A stretch of DNA of 64,000 nucleotides from Hybos culiciformis (lineage: Eukaryota; Arthropoda; Insecta; Diptera; Hybotidae), in assembly GCA_964007475.1 (NCBI GenBank), contig OZ023273.1:17187922-17251921 (forward strand). The letters run 5' to 3'. The notes under the pieces were generated by a model that did not search any database, had not been told where the DNA came from, and was given only the letters and a program-made list of their open reading frames with translations. Numbering within the stretch: position 1 is the stretch's first letter; the number at the start of each line of letters is the position of its first letter. Below are positions 50,901 to 64,000 of this stretch, piece after piece. Made by a program: the position numbers and the translations under genes.

Positions 50901-53900
50901 TAATTAACAAAACTTCTTTTTTAAGTTTTTTTTTACATATTGATGAATAATAGTTCAAACTATATAGTTTTACTGTCAGTTAATGCAAATAGAAAATCAG
51001 GTTTTTAAAATCCAGTGCAGTGTAACTAACTTTAATAAATTTTAAAGAAAGCTGAGGAAATATCTAAATTCACTCGAACTTTTGATTTTGAAAGTATTAG
51101 AAGAAATTTTCTATATTTATACACACATGTATGAATTAATGTTGCTTTCGAAAAGATTGGAAAAACAAAACAAATATGATTAAAATATATATTTTTTTTT
51201 CAATTTATATGAGATTAATGAAGTTTTTTTTTTCATTATTTTTCACCTTAAAATAATTTACATGTGAAAGGAATTATTATAAATAAATTTAATAAAATTA
51301 TTCAAAGTTCAGAAGCATCAGTTTGATGTGTTCATAATAAAAAAAAAAAATTCTAAAATTTCGATGAAAGATGAAATATTTTACTAAATACATAATGTAT
51401 AATTTTTCTCTGTCTTACACATTGAAAATAAAAAAAAAATTCTAATTAAGTTTGATGAAAGGCGAAAATTTAATAAATCTGAAAAAAAAAACAGCTTCAT
51501 TATATCCAAAAAATTTTAATTAATATTTCAATATAGTTTCAAAAAACGGTCTGATTCACAAAACTTGAAGAATTATTTCATTTCATACTGAATAAAATTT
51601 ATTTTATTTTATTAAAAAACAAAACAATAAATACCGAATTTGATATAAAAAATAATTGTAGTCCCTAGAAATTATTATAATATTCATCAAATGCTTTATT
51701 AAAAAAAATTAGGATTCAAAAAACTGTGTTTTTTTTTTATATTAATAAAATATTTCCTTGTTTTATTATGTGTTCAATAATAAGTCTTAAAGCTATATAC
51801 CGAAAATTAATTTTTTACCCCACTTTTATTTATCAGAAACAAAAATTTCTGTATAACCATTAACCTTTTCAACTATACAGAAAAAAAAAAGGTTTTTCTT
51901 TTTTATGTACGGTATATGTATTTAAATTTTAGGCCCCGAAAAATATTCCTTAAATATGATGCTTAAAATATTAATTTAAATACTTTAGTTGTTTCATCAT
52001 CATATTAATAGGTTTTTATTAAAATAAAAATATTTGTTAAAAGAATATTTTCCAAATTAATTATTCTGAAATTTCTTGAACTTGGTGTGTGAAAAATATG
52101 ACATAATATTAAAAATTTTTACATAAACCATATAATAATTAATCAATATTTTATTTTTCAGATCCGCTTTAAATTATGTTAAATAATTTTTGTTTCAGTT
52201 TTATTAAAATACGCCTATAAAAATAAATTTAAATACAACGAACCTATAAATATAAAAGGCATCGAATGAGAAATAAAATTTTTAATTAGTCAAATAATGT
52301 GAAACCTGGAACTGAAACTCGTACATATTAATTTTCATAAGATTTTCCAGAGAAAGAACAAAAATTTTAGATTAAAAATTTAAATTATAAAATTAATTAT
52401 TTTATTTTTAAATATAGTTTTTAAATAATTCGAAATACTCAAGTAATAAAATTAAAAAAAGATAATAACATAGAGATAAAACATAATTTAGCAATTGCTA
52501 AATGTCAATATTATTTATTAATTTGCAAAATTAATTTTTTTTATTCACAAACGTTAATTAATTCTTATAATTTCAAAAATATAAATACTTTGATTTTACT
52601 ACAAAACGTTTGCGTACACGTGAATTTTCTGACAATTTGATAACTTCGAAAGGATTGATGTATCCTATGTATGTACATTATTATGGCAAAACCTTAAAAA
52701 GTGACATAGCAAAAAGTTACATATAGTATTTTAATATAAAATCTATGTAATAAGATAAAAGCTTATTGTATACGAAATTTCTTCCATCATTATAATTCTG
52801 TTTATTAAATATTTGAATAATAAAATAATCTTCTGGAGAATAAATTATACAATACATATTTATGAAAAGTGAATGTTTTTTTTTTTTTTTTTCTGAAATA
52901 TATATTATTACACGTATGACAAAATTCCTTATCTAATATTTTAAAATGATAATTTCTGAAATTAGCATATATACAAAAAAAAAAAAAAAACTCAACATTA
53001 TGTTAGATAGGTATATGTTATTTTGTTAAATTAGTACGGATAAGAAATAAAACCCACCTTTAGCTTTTTTACCTTGAACTTAGAAGCATATGTACATGTA
53101 CGCAAAAAAACATATTATTCACTTGAAAATTAAATACTGAGAAATTCATTACGGTAGATAATATTAAATAATGTCGACAAAAGATTGTTTCAGGAAAAGA
53201 TCTCGAAAGTTAGTGGTGCAGAAACTAATTTTGAAAAGTTAATAAATGTGTAAATTTTTTTTTATGGGAGTTAATCAGAGCTGGAACTAGTTATTTGTTT
53301 TTTTGAAACTTGTTCTTGAACTGGTTGAAAAACTGTTTCGTTCGTACCTTACAAGGATATTCACACTAACACTTATGTGCGCGATAGCATGAACATTTAA
53401 CAAAAAAATGTACTTTTAACTTAAATAGTTAAGTCCAATATTTTCTAAGCTTTTTGATACTGAATGAAACTTCTTTATCTATACGCTGTACAAATCTCGT
53501 TTCTGTTCTTATGTTACTATAAATTTTTTTCTTCTTAAAATTAAATGAAGCCCTTTTTCGATTCAAATTCAGTCCATGCAGTCTGCATGTTAAATAATAA
53601 AAAGGTGATTAAACATTTTAATAATTGTTCAGTAAAACCTACTATAACTTTATTATATTCTAACTAGATCATATACATTTTTCTCAGTAAATAAGTGTTT
53701 AAAATCGATAAGTTCTCATTGTTCGTTCGTTCTACTTGCTTCTTTTTTTTTTCATCTGCGGAAAATTGTGATGTAAAAATTGTATCGCGATTACTAATAA
53801 ATATATTTTTAAAAGATATACCGTTACATTATCCATTTTATAATGGATGATTATAGATAAAAAAAACACATAGAATAATGGTATAGAAGATAAGTTAAAA

Positions 53901-56900
53901 ACATATTTAAAATGTTTTATGTTCGTAAAAAAAAAAAAAAATATGCTAAAAAATATGTTATATTAAAAAAGAAAATTATCATAGAAGGGATAATGTTATT
54001 CCGGCATTGGCATAGTATCTTTTTTTTTGTATCATTTTTATTATAATTTTTCTGTTTTTTTTTTCAATAAAACAAAAGCTGAAAATGATGTGTGAATTGT
54101 TAATTTTATAAACACATTCACTATCTTTGGTTATAAATTAACATGAATTCATTACATATTTGGGTTAAATATTCGGTATTCGAAAGTTTTTAACATTATT
54201 TTGGACATTTTATGTTTGATTTATGCACGAAGTTCTGTTGGAAAGTCAATATTTATAATAAAGGACAGTACATAATATTAATAAAAGTTTCGAGCATTAA
54301 AAAAATCTGTGTCATTAGTTCGACAGTTGGTTTTGTTTAAGGCATTCATATAATAAATATATAAGTATAATATAAATTTACTATGGAAAAAGGCTAATAG
54401 TACTTTACTATCTTTTATTTAATAATTTTTATTCAAGCTAACATTTCATATTTCCACCATAATTTATTAATGATGAAAATATTATTTTTTTGATTGAAAG
54501 TCAAAAAATTTAAAAATGATTTATTATTATTTTTATTTTTTTTACCTATGTATATGTAATACTATGATATACACTGGTAAGGGGCACGTGGATCACACTG
54601 TGCAGCACAAAAGATATAAATTGAAAATTTTTCACAATAAAAAGGGTCTGGTTGTGCTTATTGAGTATATTTAGTTGTTTTTTTTATCTATTAACTATAT
54701 AGGGTAATAATTCATATTTCCATTCAAATTTAACAATCAATGAAAATCTTTTTTTTTATTGAAAATGAGATAATTCTACTCTAATTGAAAATTTTCAAAT
54801 AAGAAATAAAAAAATAAATATATTTAATATTTTAATAAAATATTACATGCGACTATCTGGATTCAAATTTTTCTTTATTTGTTAAAATCATATATCAAGT
54901 TTAAATTTTAAGGATGTACACATAGTTTTAAATACAACACTGGATGGACTGAAGTTCCTTTTTTTTTTATTCGAATATACCAAATATTATAATTTAATTA
55001 CCATTTACCCGTATTTTTGATTACATTAAATATAGTATTTGAATATCATAAAATAATCGCCACACCAACACTCTCGTAACCTGTACACAGTTTTTTAATG
55101 ACCAATATTTATTGCAAAAAAAATAAATTAGGTAAATCAAATTAAATTAAAATCATTAAGTTCAAAAAAAAGTTTTGGTACAGCTTATTATTTCCATTAA
55201 ATTAAGAGTTAATTTAAAAAAATAAAATAAAAATAAAAAAATCGTTTTTTTGTTTTTTTTTTTTTGGAAATTCAACGAAAAGGTCAGAAAATAAATTGGG
55301 TGGAAAATTAGTTTTTTTTTCTTCTTGTTGCGTAAATTGAGGGTTTCTAAATTTGTTTGGCTTCGTTTTTCTTTTCTGTTTTTTTTTTTTTATTTATAAT
55401 TTTCCTTTTTTTTTTTTTTCTTATTTTTATAGGTAAATAATAAATGAATCATTTGCAAAAAGTTTAATACTATCAAGTATAATTTGATTATAAATGAAAT
55501 CTGATTTCTTTAAAATAAAAAATAAAAAAATATTTAATATCATTCAAATGATTTCTATTTTTTGATTGACACAATAATATGAAAATTACTTATCCAAAAT
55601 GTTTATAATTTTGCGTTGTTTATAAATTTATGTTTGAATTTTTATAAAAAAAAAAAAAAACAAAAAATTGATGAATAAATTATTCCACGTACAAGATACA
55701 AACATTTTTATTCGACGTGACTTAAAAAAATAAAAAAAAAATTAAACAACACAATTTTTTCATTATTATTAAAATGAAATCAAAATTCTTTGTTTGATCA
55801 ACACGAAGTCAAATTAAAGTTTGAATTTAAATTGTATTTTTGTTTTGAAGAAAAATTACGAAAAAAAACATACTCTGAAAATCTGATTTATTTGTGAAAT
55901 GCAAAATTTACATTTATTAATCTCATAGAGAAAACATCTTTTCCTCTGCGATAACACGAGAAAGAAAGCTGTGTGCATAGTGGAAAATGAAAATGAAAAT
56001 CAAATCAAATGCATTTTTTTGTTTTTCATTTCAATTCAATTTATTTTCGATAATAAAATAAATAATCTACAAACAATATTCTCTTAAAAGTACTTTGATT
56101 GAATGTTAAGTTTTTTTTATACTTGCACACCTATATAATTATGTTGATCTAATTTGTAAATAATTAAAATTGATAGTAAGTAAAAAAGGAAAACCTGATC
56201 TGACTGCTTCACTATTTTTCAATTTCCATGGAAAATTCTTGAAAATTAATAAAAAAAAAATCTTCTAAGCAGAATCATTGAAAGTATATTATGAAAAAAA
56301 AGGATAGATATTATTAAATTTATTTTTTTTGTATTCTATTAATTAAAGGTTCGATTTTAAAGAATCCCTTCAATTAATAACGTTATATAGTTGTTATTAC
56401 CCGTTAAAGACCTCATCGTAATTAAATAGAATATATACCTTCCACCTGCAGAAGTGAAAAAAAAAATAATAAAAAAAAGCATTCTAATTGAATTTTATAC
56501 CTTAAGAAAAAAAGTATTCATTCAAAGCAATTCAAGAACTTTTTTTTTACCATCGTTATTAAAAAAAAAAAAATAATTTTAATATTTATTTTTTTTTTTT
56601 TTTTACCTTTATTATCATTCAAAAATGAATGTAATTATTATTATAACATTTTTACGACACAAATTTTATGACATCAAAATATCAAATCAGAATAAATTTT
56701 TTTTGTCAGCCAAAAAATGATAAAATGACGTCTGGTTGGCTTCAATGATTTTAGCGTCATTAAAAAGTAATTCAGGCATACAAATTAAACAAAAAAGTTA
56801 TGAATGAAAATAATAAAAAAGGGTCTTTTAGATATTTAACTGCCAAATTGGTTTTTTTTTTTTTGAAGAAAATTATTTTTTCAAGCGAATCCTTTTTCTT

Positions 56901-57300
56901 GTTTATACCTATATATATGAACATTAAGGAACATTTTAAGTATATGTAAGTAGTACTTTTATTTTTATGTTTGTAAGAAATAATATTTATGTATTTTTTT
57001 TTGTAACTAAGTTTATGATGGTATTTTAAAAGTTTATGTATATGAATAATTTTTTTTTTTGTATAAATGTATCTACCTACCCACTTCAATATTGATATTA
57101 TTGTTTTACGATATTTTGTACATTGAAAATATTTGACCTTATTTTAAACTAAGTGTATATAATTTTATATACTTAAATTATAAACAATTCATATCCGTTT
57201 TTTAACAATCGATTTTTTCAAACAACTACAGGACCAAATGGTCTTTTATTTTCAACATACGTTGGTTTTATGTTTATTTAAGGTTTTTTTTTAATATTCT
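47912..57300. other. long AT-rich gene-free stretch
   Basis: Over 9 kb without a supportable gene. Frames at 49797-50006 (+) and 56772-57089 (-) are AT-biased, the latter mostly Lys/Tyr/Ile. Homopolymer tracts cluster at 55240-55420 and 56560-56610. CAGAGCTGGAACTAG near 53276 and GGTAAGGGGCACGTGG near 54574 stand out in base composition, but I cannot tie either to a family. Confidence 0.5.
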
Positions 57301-57470
57301 CGGCGGTTCGTGATCAGATTTTCAGGAAATTTGTATTTTTGGACAGATTTATGTCAAATTCATATTTTAAATTATTTTTTTAAATAATCGACAAGCGACG
57401 CCGCCGGTGGCTAAATTTTTCAGAAAATTCGCGTTTACATTCACAGATTTTTTTATGTTTTAAGCATATA
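57301..57470 (+). repeat. two diverged direct repeats with a GC-rich core
   Basis: CGGCGGTTCG..CAGATTTTCAGGAAATTTG..GGACAGATTT (from 57301) is echoed about 100 bp later by CCGCCGGTGG..AAATTTTTCAGAAAATTCG..CACAGATTT (from about 57401). GACAAGCGACGCCGCCGGTG at the junction is the most GC-rich spot in this part of the window. This looks like an old tandem or transposon fragment of unknown family. Confidence 0.4.
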
Positions 57471-60293
57471 ATTTTTTAATATAGAGTTTGCAAGGTGCTA
57501 TAGTTATATGATTTTTCCTTTATTTTGTTATAGTCCTATTTTATTTTTAGACCCCCATTACTAATAAAATTTTATATTTATGTGTACTGTGTATACGCAT
57601 TTATGTATATTATATAAATATAGGATAATATTTCCATTGTAACCTATATAATTTTTCACAACTTAAAAGTTATAATATATAATTTAGTTTGGTATATAGT
57701 CAAGAATAAAAAGATTAAACAAAATTTCTGGAATATGAATTTTATCATAATTTCATTCATTAAATTCAAATTTGTAGAATTAATTTTATTTTAATTAAAT
57801 TAAATAACGGATGTGTTATAATTATTTTTAATGAAAAGATATAACAATAATATTTCCTACATATTCTATCGGTCATATATTAGGTGTATACGGTATACCC
57901 ACATTATACCAAATTGGGAATATTAAGTGAATCTGTTTATCTTTTGATGTTATCCAGTGAAATTATTTTAAAAGCTATATAAATGTTGATAGGAATATAT
58001 TGCCCTTGTTTATGAAATCTATATCTTAATATAATCTAATGGAAAATTGAATATTTTTACGAATATTTTATGTGTCTAGGCATAATAAAAAGATAAGGTT
58101 ATACGATAATATTTTTTTTGCATCTTTTCATTTAAAACCAAGAACTTTAAACTCTGTTTTAAAATTAAAATATATATAGCTTGACAAATATTCTAAGAAC
58201 TCAATAAAAAAAATATTTTTTTTCAATCCATTTTTCAAAAAAATTCTTAAAAGTTTTTTCAAAACTCAGAAACTTTTTTGTGGTGTATGTTCTTTTGATA
58301 ATTTAAAAACTTTTTTGTGAACATAATTATACCCAAAATAAAAAAATTCCATACCTATCGATACTTCAAAAAAATATGAGAAAATTTTTTTTCCTATATT
58401 TTATATTTAAAAAAAATTTTTACATCATAAATTTTTATTCTTTATGTTTGTCTTTGGCTTATAAATTAAAATAGCATGAAAATTACTGAAAAATTTTACA
58501 AGTTATAAATTTTCTTGTCTATAAAATCAAAATTTTTAAGTTTATAAAATTTACGATTATTATTATTACCGACAAGAAGTAAAAAAAAAAAAAAACACAT
58601 TTAAAAAAAACTCAGCATAATTTTATTAAATTTACATATACAAATGTTCAATTCTATATACTTTTTATATAGAACCTATACAAAAGAGAGCAATAGAACA
58701 ATTGTCTTTACATGAATAATGAAATAAATTAAAAAAATGAATTTTCTACACACTCTGTCTAATAGTTGTGTCAATGATTTAGACATAAATCTTAATGTCT
58801 TCTTGGTTTAGTTTAGTTTAAAAATTAATTTTGCGAAGGAACCCTTAATTATTGTAGGAAAATAAGTGTCAAAAACTATTTGGCTTCGAAAATATGAAAT
58901 TCTTGTAGTGTTGTCGCAAATACACGCATGTACACTTCGAGTTGTAAGTAAACTTACTAAATCTTATACACAATTTCTATTCGCATTTTATGTAAAAAGT
59001 TTACACTTTTAATTGTCACAAAATGAAAATTTTTAAATAATCCATAACGTCAGTTTGATATATAACATAATTTCAATTTTCTAGAAGTGTACCATGTAAC
59101 GAAACAAAATCATAAAAGTTGAGTCCTTATTTTATTTTTAGATTTTTCATTATTTTTGAAGTAAAAAAAAAAAAAGATACAAGATATTTTCAAGATATTA
59201 CTACATACTACATACTACACTTTTGTTGTTTTTGTTGTAAAGTACATTATAAAACAGAAAGAAAAACCTGTTTTATAAAAGTTAGTGTACTATGAGTAGG
59301 AAAAAAATGTTGAAATATATGTTGTATAAAAATAAATATATTATTTTGGGTACAAATTTAGTATTAAATTATGCTTATCATTATTATTCAGAATAACGAT
59401 GTTAGATCGTAACTATGAATGATTTTTATATTGTAGGAATATTGTAAAAGACAAATTTTACATAATCTTTGAAAAACATTATAGTAAAATTTCATATACG
59501 AGCAATTATAATACTTATGTATATGTATAATATGTATAGATAAATGGCGATAATATAATTTTGAAACATTAGCTGTCCTCAATTTCTTAATTATTTATTC
59601 AAATCAAATAATTAAATTAGCTGTGCGTGTAGCATAAATATTACACAAAAAAATCGAAAAACAAGAACAAAATTGTGGAAATTATGAATTATGAAATGTC
59701 CATAAAGGAAGTGAAAACTGTTAATGAAAACTTTCCATTAAAACTCATAAAACTATAGGAAAGACATTAATAAGATAAGATTTTGTTTGTTTGTAGATTT
59801 TTTTACAGAAATTAATTGAATTTTCCGCAATATAAAAACTAAAGATTAAATAATCATAAAATAAAAAGTATAATCAATTTTATGTCAAAAAAATGATTTT
59901 AATTTTTTTTTTTTAATAAAAGCTGCCCCCGTTGGCATAAAAAAAAAAAACTAAATTAATTTTAGTTCTTCCCAATTAATGGTAATTTTTTCTTATCACT
60001 ACTGCCATAATTGTTTTTTTTTTTTTTTTTTTGATTAAACATTTCTAATTACAATTTTATTTATTTAATTTTTCTTTTCCTTTTAAAGAAAATATCCTCA
60101 AAAGATTTCTGTGTTTTCAATTTTCATCCAATTTTTTTTTATCAAAATGCTATTGTTTATTTAAGTTTAATTTGAAGATGTCTTCTTTGTTTGTAATCAT
60201 CATGTTTCAGTAAACAAAGACATTGCATATTGTATTCTAGATAATGGCATCTTTAATTTGCCTTGGCATAAAAAAAATACTAAGTTCTTTTGG

Positions 60294-60324
<31 letters not shown>

Positions 60325-61144
60325 AATATTTTTTTTGTCCTTAACTTTAAAGAATCAAAATTATATAAATATGTTTAGTTTTCTTTAAAATAAAAAAAAA
60401 AAATATTTTAAGATTAAATTTTCTTTTTTAATATTTTACCTTTTTATTTATTTTTTTATTTTTTTCAACGAAAATAATATTTCATTATTTATTTTATTTG
60501 TTCAAAAAAAAAAATAAAAGTTTTGTGTACATAGGTATCTGAAATTTTATACTGCAATTTTTAGAGGATAAATTAAGCTCTCATTTAATATGCTATTATT
60601 TATTTTTGTATCACACGATTCACGTTTTGAGGAATTTTTAAATTATGTAGGTAAATATTTTATGTTTTTTTTAATTTGAATTTATATTTGAAATAAAAAT
60701 AATTCGAAAACATTTTGATATTTTATTTAAATCACTCATAATCTGTGATCCCAATAATTCACTATGTTTGGTTCGCACACAGCTGATTATTATTTGCGTT
60801 AATGAGAAAACTAATCACAATGTCACCCCGAATATTCAAAATTTTATTATATTTATAGAAGAAAAAATTAAATTAAAAAAAACAATTGTTTGTTTGTTGA
60901 GCTAAAACCAGTGGAAACTTTATCCATCAAACTCATAATTGAATAATTGATAGAACTTTCGAAATGAGATTTTCACATATCGACCTTTTTCGTAATGGAT
61001 TTGAATAATTTTAATTCTGTTTTCTTATGTAATCATGTACATTTTAGTTAATTGTAAATCTTCTACTAAAGAAATTTCAACAAAACGTTATTATTTCTAT
61101 CATTGTTATACAAACTTTTTTTTTTTTTAAGTAAAGAAATATTT
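57471..61144. other. AT-rich non-coding stretch
   Basis: No gene. TTGGCATAAAAAAAA occurs at about 59932 and again at about 60267, each followed by a diverged ACTAA..TAGTTCTT context. This is a weak direct repeat about 335 bp apart. The rest is spacer with A/T runs. Confidence 0.5.
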
Positions 61145-61262
61145 AATCCGCCATTTTTTGGAAGCCACCATATTGATAGAACAAAATTTCAGGAAGATCG
61201 GCTATGGGGAACTAGCCGAAAAATAGATTTAAACAACATCGATGTCCAAGTCGATGTCAATA
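61145..61262 (+). repeat. less AT-rich patch, possible transposon fragment
   Basis: TCCGCCATTTTTTGGAAGCC is followed by ACCATATTGATAGAAC and, further on, GGAAGATCGGCTATGGGG. CCGCCATTTTGGAAGCCGCCATATTG-like wording is common in interspersed repeats of some insects (general impression, not searched). The + frame at 61103-61357 covers it and reads through without a recognisable domain, so I treat the frame as incidental. Confidence 0.25.
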
Positions 61263-64000
61263 TAATCTTCCAAATAATTACAAAATTATTTTTTATTTTA
61301 AAAGATAAACGTATACATAAAATAAATTGTTGTATTTACATATCTGTGGAAAATTAGAATCAAGGTTAATGACATAGGACAAACAAAAAGCTCCTTTTGT
61401 AATACAAAAATATCAAAGATAATTTTTATCTGAAATTAAATTTTTTTTTTTTAAATATATTCTTTATTCTTTTAATTCTGTTTTATATTTATCTTTTATT
61501 GGTTTCAGTCTGTCTGTATTTTTATTTACTTTGGAAATAATATACTTTTTGCTTAAAGAGCTAACAGCTGAGTCCCTATAAACTAAAATGATTTTTATCA
61601 CAATTTTATATTATTTATTTGGGATCATTCAAAAAGAAAAAAAAATCAATCACAACCAATGTTGATAATCTAATGTTTCTTTGTTATATAGCTTTTTTTT
61701 AAACAATAAATAAATTTGTGTTTAATATGATTATTCTATACTTGTGTACAATAGTATGCGAAAAGTTATGTTTTTTTTCATGAAAACTTATCTTAAATTG
61801 AAAAGAACATTGTCTGACGTTGTCTTTTATGAAATTTCATTAATGAAATAATATTCAATGTTATTCTTGAACCGCCTGAAACGCATATTAAATGTTTAAA
61901 AAACTTTTCCAATAAAATACACAAAGGATCATAATCACAATATATAGGTACCTATATTCAAACTTAGAAAATATCGATAAAATTTTAAGATATAAATAAT
62001 ATGAAAAACTTTTATTTTCTTTTTACGAGCCGTTGCGAAATAAAAAAAAAAATACCTATGACAATAAAACTTTTAAAGCCAAAAAAAAAAATATGCCAAA
62101 AAATTGATTTACTTTTTATTAAAGTTTAAAAGTTTTGAAGTTTTTGAAATGCGGGAGAAATTTAAATAGTTTTTCCGATTAGATATTGTGAAGCACATTG
62201 ACATACAATTCTTTCTTTTTTGATAAAATTAAATTGAGATTACATTATGTATGAACGCACATGAAATTTCTCTATTATGTCTTTTTAAATAAAAGCAATT
62301 TTTCGGATGAGTTGAACAAACAGTTTTCAAAAAAAAAAGGGAATTTCATATTAAGAAAAGTTGTGTATATATAGTTTAACGTTAGAATTAAATATATATT
62401 TATTTAAAACTGATTTTATATAATTCTAGTGTTTGGTTGGATCGACCTTGCTGTCAAATTAGCGGTTCAGATCTACTGTTTTAATTTTAGTTAAACGTTA
62501 ACATTCTATAATGCTAAATCGGTCTGGCAGATGACTTTGTTGAAATAAGCTTTTTATCATAGCAAGGAAAACAGATCTTTAATTTTTTAATGTAATCTGT
62601 TGATATGATTGTAGCAATCATCGAAATAAAAATTTCATATAAAAAATATTTTTTTGTAATTTTTTTTTTTTTTTTAGTACAAAAAATATATGTAACTTTT
62701 ATTAGGAACCTTTTGCCACAAATGTTTTGTAATTTATTTTTCTGTTAGTTATTTATATATTAGGTATATTTAATAATAAATATTGCCAGAATATGGTATA
62801 GTTATAATCTTTCTGTTATATTTTGTAGTTTATTTTTCACCGAATTTTTTTTTTCATTATTTCAAATAAAATTATACTCAAATTGGATCACAATTTCGAA
62901 CAGAATAGAATGAAGTTTTGTTTCTTTTAATTTATTAAATTTAATTAAAATTACAATAACTGTAAAAATAACATTCTGCATTTCGTGCTTTGTAGATTAA
63001 TTGCATTTCAGGAATAATTTTTTTTTCAATATAAAATGCCATAAATAAAAGAAAATATTGCTTTTTTTTCCATTAAATAAATTTAGCTTATGTTCACTTT
63101 GTCATAATTTTTTTTTGAATTGAAAAATTGCAAAAATAAAATAGATAACTACATATTACAAAAATTGTTTAACAAAATGCTTACCATTTATCAAATTTCA
63201 TAAAGCTCATGCACAACAAATTGAAGTGCATAAATCTATTTGATAGATTTATAAAGTTTAGAAAAATAAGATAAAAATCTAAAGAACAAAGGATAATAAA
63301 AATAAAACATGAACTTTGATATTCAAGTTATTTTTTCGTTTTTATATTTCAAATTTCTAGATTTGTATATATATTACTGAACTGAGGCGATAAATAAATC
63401 ATATTAAGTTATTTGAATTTACTTAAAAGCTATCGACTGTATATTCGTATTTTAAAAAAAGGGAAGAATTTTTATTAGTTGTGAAGTTTTGTAAATTTTA
63501 TAGATTCTTGTAACCTCTTCAATGGAAAAAATATTGATATTATTTTTAAGGAAGATAGTAATAAGCAGGGTTAGAAATAACACTTTTTTTTTTTTTTTTC
63601 TATTTTTCACTCTTTAATAATTTTTCTTATTGGAGGTAGATATTTAAAAAAATACTTAAAATCTCATATATTTGTATTACAGCAACGAAATTATTTTAAT
63701 TGAATTGGAAATATTGATCTATCGCTTTTGATTTTCTTGTAGAATTGGATTTTAAGATTTTCCTTCGAATAAATTCATCAATATATAATTCTTCTAAAAT
63801 CTTAATAATAATTATTTGTCGTGAATATTATTTCGAAATAGGTATAAAAAACTTAAAGTAAATTTTTCGAATTTAATCTTTTTTTTTTGTATAAACATTA
63901 AAGTACATCTTGTTAGCTAAAGGCTAAATTATACATAGTATGCTGCTTATTAAGTATTTAATAGGGTTATGCCAATAGTTTTATTCTAAATCCACCATTA
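61263..64000. other. AT-rich non-coding stretch to the window end
   Basis: No gene or defined repeat. A slightly less AT-rich patch at 62430-62540 has no recognisable content. CAGGGTTAGAAATAACAC near 63567 could be the left end of a hAT-like element whose right end lies outside the window, but that is only a word match. Confidence 0.5.

Noticed and set aside
53276..53290. CAGAGCTGGAACTAG as a hAT-like end
   Set aside because: No inverse partner in the window.
56772..57089. 105-codon - strand frame
   Set aside because: Mostly Lys, Tyr, Ile and Phe, encoded by low-complexity AT-rich DNA. No conserved feature.
63567..63584. CAGGGTTAGAAATAACAC as a hAT left end
   Set aside because: No inverse copy within the remaining sequence and no subterminal features.
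1..64000. Bacterial operons, CRISPR arrays, viral genes, rRNA or known conserved miRNAs
   Set aside because: None of their hallmarks was seen on either strand. The only mobile-element protein found is the hAT remnant.

Overview
This is a very AT-rich eukaryotic window (G+C about one fifth by eye). It is full of A/T homopolymers, ATG-TATG-type low-complexity DNA and remains of small DNA transposons. There are no operons, Shine-Dalgarno sites, rRNA or tRNA genes, or dense coding. GT..AG introns, hAT elements with 8-bp target-site duplications (TSDs), foldback MITEs and a tRNA-like SINE head fit an insect nuclear genome, possibly a dipteran. That lineage is inferred from sequence style only; no gene here proves it.

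Only one gene model is well supported. It lies on the + strand at 8171-10451, with exon 1 at 8171-8618, an intron of about 1.0 kb, and exon 2 from 9631 to a stop at 10449-10451. A strong in-frame donor at 10419 means the gene may instead continue into unseen exons. The product is a Lys/Asn/Ser-rich, apparently disordered protein of about 422 residues that I do not recognise. Three shorter exon-like islands are possible: 7124-7221, 14372-14528 and 18450-18551. The last has a good start context and a consensus donor, but its two open frames are offset by one base at a T7 run.

The rest is intergenic or intronic DNA carrying mobile elements. In order: a Helitron-like fragment (5111-5290); a non-autonomous hAT (10776-11399); a hAT-like terminus rich in CCCGGG (about 15012-15042); a 249-bp hAT MITE with a perfect TSD (18945-19193); a 165-bp palindromic MITE flanked by TA (24373-24537) next to a 31-bp tandem repeat (24698-24778); a 784-bp internally deleted hAT with matching termini, a perfect 8-bp TSD and a transposase C-terminal dimerisation-domain remnant (28017-28800); a 430-bp MITE with 27-bp inverted repeats (30065-30494); an inverted-repeat pair (39255-39510); and a cluster of a SINE head, a nested foldback and a Helitron-like fragment (43486-44400).

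From about 31 kb to the end I see no convincing coding sequence. Most open frames of 60-100 codons there are AT-rich chance ORFs. The window looks like the 5' neighbourhood of one small gene plus a long gene desert or very large introns. I found no CRISPR array, toxin, virus or multi-gene system.
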